This document shows positions 1 to 7,821 of a DNA stretch of 64,000 nucleotides, in pieces. Under the pieces are notes generated by a model. That model was not told the origin of the DNA and did not search any database. It worked only from the letters and a program-made list of their open reading frames with translations. The stretch's first letter is position 1, and the number at the start of each line of letters is the position of its first letter. The stretch spans positions 3,985,001-4,049,000 of the forward strand of contig NZ_PZZM01000001.1 of NCBI RefSeq assembly GCF_003046175.1, read 5' to 3'. The translations under genes were made by a program, and so were the position numbers. The stretch comes from Bosea sp. 124 (GTDB lineage Bacteria > Pseudomonadota > Alphaproteobacteria > Rhizobiales > Beijerinckiaceae).

Positions 1-296
1 TGCTGCATGGCGGGCGCTATTCGGAGAGCTATTCGCAGTCCCTTCCGGACTTCGTGAAGCTGGCCGAAGCTTATGGCGGCCACGGCATCCGCTGCTCGGA
101 CCCGGCCTCGCTCGACGACGCGATCATGGAGATGATCGAGACGCCCAAGCCCGTGATCTTCGACTGCCTCGTCGCCAAGCATGAGAACTGCTTCCCGATG
201 ATCCCGTCGGGCAAGGCCCATAACGAGATGATCCTGCCCGATTTCGAGGGCGATACCGGCGAGATCATCGACGCCAAGGGCAAGCAGCTGGTTTGA
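1..296 (+). CDS. ilvB: Acetolactate synthase large subunit, 3' end only
   Basis: The window opens inside this gene. The reading frame begins at base 3 and ends at a TGA at 294-296, giving about the last 97 residues. The visible part is the C-terminal end of the thiamine-diphosphate enzyme core: a YGGHGIR segment followed by a helix that ends in PVIFDCLV, then the terminal tail rich in GKAHNEMILPD, which is typical of alphaproteobacterial IlvB. The enzyme condenses two pyruvates to acetolactate, or pyruvate with 2-oxobutyrate, in valine, leucine and isoleucine synthesis. Its small subunit ilvN lies about 1.5 kb downstream on the same strand, separated by two unrelated genes. The catalytic N-terminal region is outside the window and cannot be checked. 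Confidence 0.9.
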   Translation, partial: LHGGRYSESYSQSLPDFVKLAEAYGGHGIRCSDPASLDDAIMEMIETPKPVIFDCLVAKHENCFPMIPSGKAHNEMILPDFEGDTGEIIDAKGKQLV

Positions 297-303
297 ACGG
301 CAG

Positions 304-391
304 CGTCATGCTCGGGCTCGACCCGGGCATCTCTTGCAGGATGAAGCGCTTCATCCTGCAAGAGATTCTCGAGGCAAGCCCGAGAATGACG
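304..391. repeat. Intergenic palindromic repeat, copy A
   Basis: An 88-base inverted element between ilvB and the racemase. Its core at 332-363 is a perfect 32-base palindrome centred on GAAGC/GCTTC. The outer arms CGTCATGCTCGGGC (304-317) and GCCCGAGAATGACG (378-391) are nearly perfect inverted repeats. Related elements with the same outer arms occur at 8614, 19898, 29936 and 36726, so this is one member of a dispersed intergenic family rather than a private terminator. It could still fold into a strong RNA hairpin between the two genes. Confidence 0.8.
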
Positions 392-420
392 ATCGCCCGA
401 GCGCGATACAGGGGAATTTC

Positions 421-1128
421 ATGACCACCATCGGCCTTATTGGCGGAATGAGCTGGGAATCGACCGCGGTCTATTACCGGCTTCTCAATGAGGGGGTGCG
501 GGCGCGCCAGGGCGGGCTGCACTCGGCCGATGTCCTGCTGCACTCGCTCGACTTCTCGCCGGTCGCGGAAATGCAGGCGAGGGGCGACTGGGATGCCGCG
601 GGCGACGTGCTCGCCGACAGCGCGCTGCGCCTCGAGCGGGCGGGTGCAAACTGCCTCGTGCTCTGCACCAACACCATGCACAAGCTGGCCGACCGGATCA
701 CGGGTGCGACACGCGTGCCCTTCCTGCATCTGGCGGATGTGACTGCCAAGGCGGTCCGGCAGACCGCGTCGCGGCGTCCGCTGCTGCTGGCGACGCGCTT
801 CACCATGGAGCAGCGCTTCTATCTCGGCAGGCTCGCCGCCTTCGGTGTCGAGGCCGTCGTCCCCGAGGAGGGGGAGCGCGAGGAGGTTCACCGCATCATC
901 TATGAGGAACTCTGCCGCGGCCGGATCAAGCCGGCGTCCAAGGCGCGCTATCTTGCGATCATCGCGAAGGCTGCCGCCCAAGGGGCCGACGGCGTCATTC
1001 TCGGCTGCACCGAGATCGGTTTGTTGATCTCGCAGGCGGATAGCGCGCTGCCGGTGTTCGACACGACCGCGCTGCATGTCGAGGCGGCGCTCGACTTCGC
1101 CCTGGCGGCGGAGAGCCAGGCCGCATGA
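421..1128 (+). CDS. Aspartate/glutamate racemase family protein (YgeA-like)
   Basis: A 235-residue cytosolic protein of the Asp/Glu/hydantoin racemase superfamily, which uses two cysteines without a cofactor to invert an amino-acid alpha carbon. It begins TTIGLIGGMSWEST, the family N-terminal motif. The two catalytic cysteines are visible at about Cys82 (LCTNTMHK) and Cys196 (LGCTEIG), so the enzyme looks intact. The open frame extends upstream into repeat A, but ATG 421 aligns with the family start and has AGGGG eight bases upstream. It sits between ilvB and ilvN and its last four bases (ATGA) overlap the following GST gene, so it is probably co-translated with it. Substrate is not predictable; aspartate or a broad set of D-amino acids is most likely. 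Confidence 0.88.
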   Translation: MTTIGLIGGMSWESTAVYYRLLNEGVRARQGGLHSADVLLHSLDFSPVAEMQARGDWDAAGDVLADSALRLERAGANCLVLCTNTMHKLADRITGATRVPFLHLADVTAKAVRQTASRRPLLLATRFTMEQRFYLGRLAAFGVEAVVPEEGEREEVHRIIYEELCRGRIKPASKARYLAIIAKAAAQGADGVILGCTEIGLLISQADSALPVFDTTALHVEAALDFALAAESQAA

Positions 1129-1850
1129 AACCCGTGATGAAGCTCGTCATCGCCAACAAGAATCATTCCTCCTGGTCGCTGCGGCCCTGGCTGCTGCTGA
1201 CGGAGTTCGGGATTCCGTTCGAGGAGGTGCTGGTCCCGTTTGGGCAGACCTTCGACGATCCGGAATGGAAACGCGCGATCTCCGCCTTCACGACGGCCGG
1301 CAAGGTGCCGGCGCTGATCGATGGCGAGATCAAGGTTTGGGAGTCGCTGGCGATCCTGGACCATGTCGCCGATACACGGCCCGATCTCGCGATCTGGCCG
1401 CGCGATCCGGCCGCGAGGGCGATGGCGCGCTCGATTTCGGCCGAGATGCATGCCGGCTTCCCGGTGCTGCGCAATGCCTGCCCGATGAACCTCGCCTGGG
1501 TGCACGCTGCGCGCGACCGCGGGCCGAAGGTCGACGCCGATGTCGCGCGGATCTGCGCGATCTGGCGTGAGGCGCGCGAGCGCTTCGGTGGGGCGGGGCC
1601 GTTCCTTTTCGGCGCCTTCACGGCCGCGGACGCGATGTTTGCGCCGGTGACGGCGCGCTTCACCGGCTACGGCATCGCTCCGGACCCTGTCAGCGTCGCC
1701 TATTGCGAGGCGGTGCAGGCGACGCCGGGATTCCAGTCCTGGCGCATCGGTGCCCTCGCCGAGCCCTGGATCATCGCCGAGGACGAGGCCGCCGAGCCTG
1801 TCCTGACCGATTTTCGTCCCTCTCTCAGCCGCAGCCGAGTTTCGCCATGA
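1125..1850 (+). CDS. Glutathione S-transferase family protein
   Basis: A 241-residue cytosolic protein. The N-terminal thioredoxin-like domain (about residues 4-85) contains NKNHSSWSLRPWLLL, with the active-site serine region of the bacterial GST class, and VPALIDGEIKVWESLAI, the cis-proline and glutathione gamma-glutamyl binding signature (V-P-A-L then E-S). An all-helical C-terminal domain follows with the FGAFTAADAMFAPV N-capping-box motif. The start overlaps the racemase stop (ATGA), and its stop overlaps the ilvN start in the same way. An internal ATG at 1137 is an alternative start. Function is glutathione conjugation or a related thiol reaction, with substrate unknown. Its location inside an ilvB-ilvN transcript is unusual. 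Confidence 0.88.
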   Translation: MKPVMKLVIANKNHSSWSLRPWLLLTEFGIPFEEVLVPFGQTFDDPEWKRAISAFTTAGKVPALIDGEIKVWESLAILDHVADTRPDLAIWPRDPAARAMARSISAEMHAGFPVLRNACPMNLAWVHAARDRGPKVDADVARICAIWREARERFGGAGPFLFGAFTAADAMFAPVTARFTGYGIAPDPVSVAYCEAVQATPGFQSWRIGALAEPWIIAEDEAAEPVLTDFRPSLSRSRVSP

Positions 1851-2386
1851 ATACCTCGACGCACTACCCGAACGCCCCCGTCGCGCAGCCTGTCGCGCGC
1901 CACACACTGGCCGTGATCGTCGACAACGAGCCGGGCGTGCTGGCGCGCATCGCCGGGCTGTTCTCCGGCCGCGGCTACAATATCGAGAGCCTGACCGTCT
2001 CCGAGACGGAGCATGAGAAGCACATCTCGCGCATCACCGTGGTGACCTCGGGCACCGCCAATGTCATCGACCAGATCAAGGCGCATCTCGACCGGCTGGT
2101 GCCGGTGCATCGCGTCGTCGATCTCACGCTGCAGGGCGAGGCGCTGGAGCGCGAACTGGCCCTCGTCAAGGTGGTGGGGAAGGGCGAGCACCGGGTCGAG
2201 GCGATGCGCCTTGCGGCCGCTTTCGGCGCACGCACGCTCGATGCCTCGCTGACCTCTTTCGTCTTCGAGCTGACCGGCTCGACCGAGGAAATCGAGCGCT
2301 TCATCAAGCTTATGACAGTTGTCGGGCTGACGGAAGTTTCGCGCACCGGCATCGCGGCGATGAGCCGCGGACCGGACGCGATGTGA
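1847..2386 (+). CDS. ilvN: Acetolactate synthase small (regulatory) subunit
   Basis: A 179-residue regulatory subunit that binds IlvB and confers valine feedback inhibition. The N-terminal ACT domain (about residues 23-95) reads HTLAVIVDNEPGVLARIAGL then FSGRGYNIESLTV, the classical IlvH/IlvN ACT signature. The C-terminal domain (about 105-175) carries ALVKVVGKGEHR and the FELTGSTEEIERFI motif. The chosen ATG at 1847 overlaps the GST stop by four bases, though the frame is open further upstream. Length matches the family (about 165-185). It completes the acetolactate synthase pair with the ilvB fragment at the window start. Confidence 0.95.
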   Translation: MNTSTHYPNAPVAQPVARHTLAVIVDNEPGVLARIAGLFSGRGYNIESLTVSETEHEKHISRITVVTSGTANVIDQIKAHLDRLVPVHRVVDLTLQGEALERELALVKVVGKGEHRVEAMRLAAAFGARTLDASLTSFVFELTGSTEEIERFIKLMTVVGLTEVSRTGIAAMSRGPDAM

Positions 2387-2389
2387 TTT

Positions 2390-2421
2390 CCGGATATCCG
2401 GGCCGGATGCTATGGATATCC
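2390..2421. promoter_or_regulatory. Twin GGATATCC palindromes, candidate antitoxin operator
   Basis: Between ilvN and the mazE-like gene, CCGGATATCCGG (2390-2401) is a perfect 12-base palindrome, and a second GGATATCC core lies at 2414-2421. The cores are 22 bases apart, two helical turns, directly upstream of the antitoxin Shine-Dalgarno at 2426-2430. AbrB/MazE antitoxins commonly repress their own promoter through such paired palindromes. The operator role is inferred. Confidence 0.5.
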
Positions 2422-2437
2422 GACCAGGAGCGGAGCG

Positions 2438-2767
2438 ATGAAGGTTCAGGTCGCCAAATGGGGCAACAGCACGGCCGTGCGGCTGCCCAAGGCCGTGGTC
2501 GAGCAGCTCTAGCTGGAGCCCGGAATGACGGTCGATGTATCGGTCGAGCAGGGAACAATCTGTTTGAAGGTCGCTCCCGCAGATGACGAGGCCGTGCCGT
2601 CGCAGGCACGACCTGAGCCCTACCCGGTCACGCTGGAATGGATGATAGAGGAAGCAAAGCGTCTTGGAGGCATCAAGAACGCGCCGCGCGACGATGTCGA
2701 TTGGGGACCTGATGTCGGCTCCGAGGTGATCTATGACGACTACAACCCGCGCAAGCGGGCATCCTGA
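2438..2767 (+). pseudogene. MazE/AbrB-type antitoxin with in-frame amber codon
   Basis: Reading from ATG 2438 (AGGAG at 2426-2430, seven-base spacing) gives KVQVAKWGNSTAVRLPKAV, a clear SpoVT/AbrB DNA-binding domain of the MazE type. Codon 25 is TAG (2510-2512), in frame. The same frame then continues without interruption for the rest of the antitoxin: LEPGMTVDV, the second AbrB strand pair, then an acidic toxin-binding tail with DDVDWGPDVGSEVIYDDY. The full product would be about 109 residues. ATG 2525, with GGAG at 2515-2518, could restart translation and yield an 80-residue protein that keeps the tail but loses half of the DNA-binding fold. Either a nonsense mutation, a base error, or amber read-through explains this. 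The toxin gene behind it is intact and overlaps by 35 bases. Confidence 0.75.
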
Positions 2768-3113
2768 GTCGGGCGAAGTCTACTGGGTCGATCTCGACCC
2801 GGTTCTCGGTTCAGAGCAGGCAGGTCGGCAACCTGTTGTCCTCATGTCCGACGACGCGCTGCACCAGTTCTCGTCGCGCATCCTGATCTGCCCGATCACT
2901 TGGAATCCCGAGCCCTGGCCGACGAAAGCCGCGGTTCCGTCGGGCTGCGTGGTTAGCGGCTTCGTGCTGACCGATCAGGCTCGCATAATCGATCGTGATT
3001 TTCGCAAACTGCGCCTGATCGGACGACTTCCCGAAGCGGTGACTTTGCGCGTCAAGCACCGCGTCGCGGCCTATATGAGCATCATTCCCATCACCGACTC
3101 GTCCCCATTATGA
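2733..3113 (+). CDS. MazF/PemK family toxin, mRNA interferase
   Basis: A 126-residue toxin of the MazF/PemK endoribonuclease family, which cleaves cellular mRNA when freed from its antitoxin. The N-terminal core GEVYWVDLDPVLGSEQAGRQ is the family signature, including the conserved Arg of the E/G-x-x-R active-site region, followed by PVVLMSDDAL. ILICPITWNP and GFVLTDQARIIDRDFRK match the central strands, where an Asp-Gln precedes a basic helix. The start at 2733 overlaps the antitoxin reading frame by 35 bases, the usual coupling in mazEF operons. No frameshift or stop is seen, so the toxin seems functional although the antitoxin carries an amber codon. Confidence 0.88.
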   Translation: MTTTTRASGHPESGEVYWVDLDPVLGSEQAGRQPVVLMSDDALHQFSSRILICPITWNPEPWPTKAAVPSGCVVSGFVLTDQARIIDRDFRKLRLIGRLPEAVTLRVKHRVAAYMSIIPITDSSPL

Positions 3114-3322
3114 ACCTCGAACACATCGCCCTCGGGCTCGGTATCGTCGGCTTCGGCTGTTTCGCCTGGCCGATCCTGCAGCGTCTCAGCGGCAAGGCGC
3201 CGGCCGAGGCGCCCGGCAGCGGCAAAAGCCTGCGCTCGCCACTGTGGTGGGCGGGGTTCGTCCTGACGATTGCAGCGATCTTCCTGCAGCGGATTGCGAG
3301 CCAGCAGATGGCAGGCTTGTAG
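3110..3322 (+). CDS. Small two-segment membrane protein, unknown function
   Basis: A 70-residue protein that starts with an ATGA overlap on the mazF stop, so it is probably co-translated with the toxin. It has a hydrophobic N-terminal segment (about residues 5-22, including GLGIVGFGCFAWPIL), a short polar glycine/lysine loop, and a second hydrophobic segment (about 47-60, WWAGFVLTIAAIFLQ). I do not recognise a family. Its coupling to mazF may be only transcriptional convenience, since membrane partners are not a known part of MazEF systems. Confidence 0.55.
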   Translation: MNLEHIALGLGIVGFGCFAWPILQRLSGKAPAEAPGSGKSLRSPLWWAGFVLTIAAIFLQRIASQQMAGL

Positions 3323-3419
3323 AACGAGCGCGGGTGTCGCCCAGCCGGTCTTCGCAAGGCCGCATTCGATGGACCGCAAAGCGCCTTGCGGAGGTTTCCA
3401 GACTACGCTAGATAGCCGA

Positions 3420-3434
3420 ACCGTAACGTACGGT
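3420..3434. promoter_or_regulatory. ACCGTA-N3-TACGGT dyad upstream of TetR gene
   Basis: An exact inverted repeat with six-base arms (3420-3425 and 3429-3434) and a three-base spacer, partly re-used by an overlapping GTACGGTAC dyad. It lies about 40 bases before the TetR-family start. TetR proteins typically repress from dyads of this size near their own promoter, so it is a candidate autoregulatory operator. Regulation is inferred. Confidence 0.45.
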
Positions 3435-3471
3435 ACGGCATTTTCTCCAGATTTAGACGATCCAGGTTTGG

Positions 3472-4125
3472 ATGGCCATGGCGGCGACGCGCAACACAGC
3501 AGACACGGACGAGCCGACGGCGCGCCAGCAGGCCGTGCTCGATGCCGTGCTGTCGCTGATGGTGGAGGAGGGCGATCAGCTCACCATGACCGCCGTGGCG
3601 CGTCGGGCGAGTTGCTCCAAGGAGACGCTGTACAAATGGTTCGGTGATCGCGACGGCCTTTTGACGGCGACGGTGCGCTGGCAGGCAGCGCGGGTGCGGG
3701 CCGGACGCTATGATCGCCCGACGTTCGACATCGCCGCGCTGCGCGACAGCCTGAAGGGTTTCGCCGCGACCTGGCTGACCGTGATCTCCAGCCCGACCTC
3801 GATCGCGCTGAACCGGCTCGCCATCGGCCATGCGGCCTCGCGCAAGAGCAATCTCGGCGGGATCGTTCTGGAAAACGGCCGCTTTGCCATCGGCGAGCGG
3901 CTTCGGCCCGTGCTCGAGGCCGGGCGCGAGGCGGGCCTGCTCGCTTTCGATGAATCCGAGACGGCGTTCCGGACCTTTTTCGGCCTCGTCGGCCGCGACG
4001 TGCAGATCCGGCTGCTGCTAGGCGATCCCCTGACGCTGGGCCGTGACGAGATCGAGCGCGACGCCGCCCGGGCCACCGACCAGTTCCTCGCACTTTACGG
4101 GCGGACATCCGCACCGGAAGCCTGA
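3472..4125 (+). CDS. TetR/AcrR family transcriptional regulator
   Basis: A 217-residue DNA-binding regulator. The N-terminal TetR helix-turn-helix (about residues 17-64) has LTMTAVARRASCSKETLYKW followed by FGDRDGLL, the diagnostic YxWFxxK/R-like recognition-helix end. The C-terminal ligand domain (about 80-205) is helical and includes RKSNLGGIVLENG and the FRTFFGLVGRDVQIRLLLG segment, seen in AefR-type TetR regulators. Start codon is uncertain between ATG 3472 and ATG 3478, and neither has a strong Shine-Dalgarno. It lies directly upstream of ilvC on the same strand, with 36 bases between. Whether it controls ilvC or only itself cannot be told from sequence. Confidence 0.88.
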   Translation: MAMAATRNTADTDEPTARQQAVLDAVLSLMVEEGDQLTMTAVARRASCSKETLYKWFGDRDGLLTATVRWQAARVRAGRYDRPTFDIAALRDSLKGFAATWLTVISSPTSIALNRLAIGHAASRKSNLGGIVLENGRFAIGERLRPVLEAGREAGLLAFDESETAFRTFFGLVGRDVQIRLLLGDPLTLGRDEIERDAARATDQFLALYGRTSAPEA

Positions 4126-5181
<1,056 letters not shown>

Positions 5182-5205
5182 TCCAGGGCTTCTTGCTTCT
5201 GCAAC

Positions 5206-5228
5206 GGCCGGGCTGACGCCCGGCCTTT
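5206..5228 (+). terminator. Rho-independent terminator of ilvC
   Basis: GGCCGGGC (5206-5213), a TGAC loop and GCCCGGCC (5218-5225) form a perfect eight-base-pair GC stem followed by TTT. It sits 24 bases after the ilvC stop. Confidence 0.75.
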
Positions 5229-5231
5229 GTG

Positions 5232-5300
5232 ATCAAGGCCAAGGCGCTGGTCGATGAAAGACCTGAAGACCTCTGGGCGGAGCTGCGGCTCGCGCACTGA
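5232..5300 (+). pseudogene. Remnant of an ilvC 3' end
   Basis: Bases 5232-5255 encode IKAKALVD in an open frame that runs to a TGA at 5298-5300. The same eight residues close to the ilvC C-terminus are encoded at 5143-5166. The two stretches match at 20 of 24 bases and all four differences fall at third codon positions, so this is a diverged coding relic and not chance. It lies just behind the ilvC terminator. No start codon or upstream ilvC body is present. The rest of 5182-5489 holds only the terminator and no gene I can support. Confidence 0.55.
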
Positions 5301-5489
5301 TTCAACCGCTTGCGGTCTTGATTCAGGCGCGCGTCGCAAGTCCTTGTTCTGAAAAAGGGAAGACGAGAGCGAGGCGGGCGCAGCGGTGCGGCCGCCTCTT
5401 TGCGTTTCGGCAGGCTTGCCCCGTTCCCACCGGAACCGATGCCGCAGCGGCGCGTTTTCACTGCACACGGGACAATCGGGAGCGGGCAG

Positions 5490-5672
5490 ATGACATGGTA
5501 TGAGGACAGGGCCGAGCAGGGGCGCCGCCGCCAGATCGGGCGAGCCACCCGCGAACGCGTGAGCGTCGCACGGCCGGAGACGGAGGAAGAGTGGCCGCTG
5601 CCGAGCGCGCTTTTGGCCGGGCTGGCGCTGGCTCTGCTCTTCAACACCTTCATCGGCGTGATCCCGGGTTGA
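5490..5672 (+). CDS. Small membrane-anchored protein, unknown function
   Basis: A 60-residue protein starting TWYEDRAEQGRRR after a GGG-rich ribosome site. The first 40 residues are polar and rich in Arg and Glu. A single hydrophobic segment near the C-terminus (about residues 41-57, LPSALLAGLALALLF) would anchor it in the inner membrane with the basic part in the cytosol. The frame extends about 90 bases upstream, but the ATG at 5490 gives the better boundary. It is the first of three small one-segment proteins in a row. No family is recognised. Confidence 0.5.
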   Translation: MTWYEDRAEQGRRRQIGRATRERVSVARPETEEEWPLPSALLAGLALALLFNTFIGVIPG

Positions 5673-5700
5673 GGGGCAAGGCGGGAAGCGGAGGAATGCG

Positions 5701-5928
5701 ATGACCATCGAAGTCGAAGAACGCGCCAGGGCGCAGACCGAGAACCCGGCAGGCGGACACACGATTCCGCCGATGCGGGCCGATGGCCATACCGATGCCA
5801 GTCCGGCCGAGGAGACGCCGGTTGAGGCCAGGCAGGGCTTTCTCGGAGCTCCAGTCCTGATGGTTCTGGTGGGCGGCCTTGTCCTGGCAGTCGTGGCCTG
5901 GATCGCGGTCGAGCTGCTGGCCTATTGA
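5701..5928 (+). CDS. Small membrane-anchored protein, unknown function
   Basis: A 75-residue protein with a GGAGG Shine-Dalgarno just upstream of ATG 5701. About 45 polar, acidic residues (TIEVEERARAQTE) precede one C-terminal transmembrane segment (about 50-72, VLMVLVGGLVLAVVAWIAVE). The layout resembles the 60-residue neighbour upstream. No known domain is visible. It is likely expressed with the neighbouring small genes, 28 bases apart. Confidence 0.6.
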   Translation: MTIEVEERARAQTENPAGGHTIPPMRADGHTDASPAEETPVEARQGFLGAPVLMVLVGGLVLAVVAWIAVELLAY

Positions 5929-6060
5929 GGCGCTGCTGCGCCGCGAAATTTTCGGTCGACTTGGCCGTCCGCGATCATGACGACCTGAAGGGCGACAATT
6001 CGGATAAAGACGACTTGAACGACATGGAAGCGGGTTGCCGATCAGAGATGGGAGGTAGCG

Positions 6061-6159
6061 ATGCAGGTGTTGAAGTTGATCGAGGGGCCGGTTGCGGCCG
6101 GCCTGGGATTGGCGATGTCGGTGGCTCTGCTCGTGGCGGTGATCCTCGGGCTGGCGTGA
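6061..6159 (+). CDS. 32-residue single-segment membrane peptide
   Basis: A very short open frame, ATG 6061 to TGA 6157-6159, preceded by GGGAGGT at about 6050-6056, one of the best ribosome sites in the window. The peptide starts MQVLKLIEGPVAAG and the rest is a hydrophobic helix with AMSVALLVAVILGLA at its end. It ends two bases before the convergent DedA stop. Expression is inferred from the ribosome site and hydrophobic composition only; there is no homology evidence. Confidence 0.5.
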   Translation: MQVLKLIEGPVAAGLGLAMSVALLVAVILGLA

Positions 6160-6160
6160 G

Positions 6161-6703
6161 CTAGCGCGGCAGCATTCCGCCCTGTGTCGCCATTTCGGCG
6201 AGCCGGCCGGCGCCATAGAGCAGCGCGAAGCCCCAGGCGATCGAGGCGGTCCAGTTGGCGATCTGGAACGGCCAGAACGGCATTTTGACGATGCCGGCGA
6301 CGATCGCGATGACGGCGCGCAACGGACCGAAAAAATGGCCGATCAGGATGCTCGCAACGCCCCATTTCTCGAAAAACGCATGGCCGCGCGCCAGGAGTTG
6401 CGGATTCGTGGTGAAGGGCCAGTGATCGTCGACGCGCGGTCCGAGAATGAGCCCGGCCCAGTAGGAAACCCAGAAGCCGAAGCCGGACCCCGCCGCCGCG
6501 GCGATTGCCAGCGGCACCAGATCGAGCCCTGAGGCGCCCGCCGCCGCGCCGAAGGCGGTGAAGAACACGGTCGCCGGCACGAGCCAGGACAGGATCGCGA
6601 CGCATTCTCCGAACGCGATCAGGAAGACGATCGGGATCGCCCATTCCTGGTTTGCGCGCATGAACTCGACGAGCGCCTGCATCCAGAGTTCGAGTTGGGC
6701 CAT
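6161..6703 (-). CDS. DedA family (SNARE-associated/VTT) membrane protein
   Basis: A 180-residue polytopic membrane protein. The first helix is followed by AIPIVFLIAFGECVAILSW, with the conserved E of DedA proteins. A G-rich re-entrant region (FTAFGAAAGASG and AAAAGSGFGFWVSYWAG) follows, then FFEKWGVASILIGHFFGPLR, the family signature with G-x-F-x-G/P-x-x-R. DedA proteins take part in membrane homeostasis and in lipid carrier (undecaprenyl phosphate or phospholipid) flipping. It is slightly shorter than the usual 200-220 residues. It is divergent from the ABC ATPase gene at 6907 with about 200 bases between, and convergent with the small ORFs on the left. Confidence 0.85.
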   Translation of the reverse strand: MAQLELWMQALVEFMRANQEWAIPIVFLIAFGECVAILSWLVPATVFFTAFGAAAGASGLDLVPLAIAAAAGSGFGFWVSYWAGLILGPRVDDHWPFTTNPQLLARGHAFFEKWGVASILIGHFFGPLRAVIAIVAGIVKMPFWPFQIANWTASIAWGFALLYGAGRLAEMATQGGMLPR

Positions 6704-6906
6704 GTCTGTCCTGGTCGCTCGAGCGTAGGCTGAGGCTTATCGCTGCCTCACCTTGCCAATGCAACCAAAGCGTGGTCGCGGCAGGGCCTCGGCCGAAGGA
6801 CGGCTTTGCCTTATCCGGCCGATAGCTTAGTCTCGCCTGCAACGACGAACGCTAGGTTCGGCCGGCGCCGCCAAGAGCGCCCGATGCCGACGGGGAAACG
6901 GGTTTC

Positions 6907-7821
6907 ATGGAGTTGCAACAGCGCCCGCATGGCGATGCGGGAGCGGCGGATGTGCCGTCGCGGGATCCTTCGCCCTCGCAGAATGCCGCCGTCGCGCTCG
7001 GCGGGCTCGACATCACCTTCCATCTCGATGGCGGCCAGCGCTACAAGGCGGTGACCGGGATCGATCTCGCCGTGTCCGCTGGCGAGTTCGTCTCGGTGGT
7101 CGGGCCGACCGGCTGCGGGAAATCGACGCTGCTCAATGCGGCGGCGGGGCTTCTGGTGCCCTCGGCCGGTACAGTCTCGATCTTCGGCAAGCCGCTCTCG
7201 GGGCTCAACCGCCGCGCGGGATACCTCTTCCAGGCCGATGCGCTGATGCCGTGGAAGACGGCGCTCGACAACGTCAAGGTCGCGCTCGAGCCGATGGGCG
7301 TTTCCGATGCCGAGGCCGACAAGCGCGCGCGCGAATGGCTCGCCCGCGTGGGCCTGCGCGCCTTCGTCGATCGCTATCCGCACATGCTCTCGGGCGGACA
7401 GCGCAAGCGCGTGGCATTGGCGCAGATGCTGATTCGCGACCCCGAGATTCTGCTGATGGACGAGCCGTTCGGGCCGCTCGATGCGCAGACGCGCCAGATC
7501 ATGGGCAACCTGCTGCTCGATCTCTGGTCGAAAGACCGCAAGGCGCTGATCTTCGTGACGCATGATCTGGAGGAGGCGATCGCGTTGTCCGACCGCGTCG
7601 TCGTGATGTCGGCAGGGCCTGCCGCCGGCATCGTCGCCGATTACCGTGTGCCGCTCCCGCGCCCGCGCGATATCGCCGAGATCAGGCTGGAGAAGGCCTT
7701 TCACGAGATCCACCGCGACATCTGGGCCTCGCTCCGGGTTGAGGTGCAGAAGGCCTATGCGATGGGCGAGGGCAGGGAACTCGTCGATAGCAAGGAACTG
7801 GCCGGGGGAGCGGCGTCATGA
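6907..7821 (+). CDS. ABC transporter ATP-binding protein, NitT/TauT family
   Basis: A 304-residue ATPase subunit powering import through the permease at 7818. Walker A is GPTGCGKST (residues 66-74), the Q-loop is YLFQADALMPWKT, the signature is LSGGQRKR (about 161) and Walker B is ILLMDEPFGPLDAQT (about 183). The H-loop is FVTHDLEEA. The MPWKT motif after the Q-loop is typical of the SsuB/TauB/NrtD branch that serves sulfonates, nitrate, taurine or pyrimidine precursors. The first about 28 residues are a non-conserved polar extension, so a later start is possible. ATGA overlap with the permease gene shows an operon. Confidence 0.93.
   Translation: MELQQRPHGDAGAADVPSRDPSPSQNAAVALGGLDITFHLDGGQRYKAVTGIDLAVSAGEFVSVVGPTGCGKSTLLNAAAGLLVPSAGTVSIFGKPLSGLNRRAGYLFQADALMPWKTALDNVKVALEPMGVSDAEADKRAREWLARVGLRAFVDRYPHMLSGGQRKRVALAQMLIRDPEILLMDEPFGPLDAQTRQIMGNLLLDLWSKDRKALIFVTHDLEEAIALSDRVVVMSAGPAAGIVADYRVPLPRPRDIAEIRLEKAFHEIHRDIWASLRVEVQKAYAMGEGRELVDSKELAGGAAS

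Noticed and set aside
3472..4125. TetR gene as direct regulator of ilvC
   Set aside because: They are only neighbours on the same strand. The dyad lies before the TetR gene, and no copy is seen before ilvC, so no regulatory claim is made.
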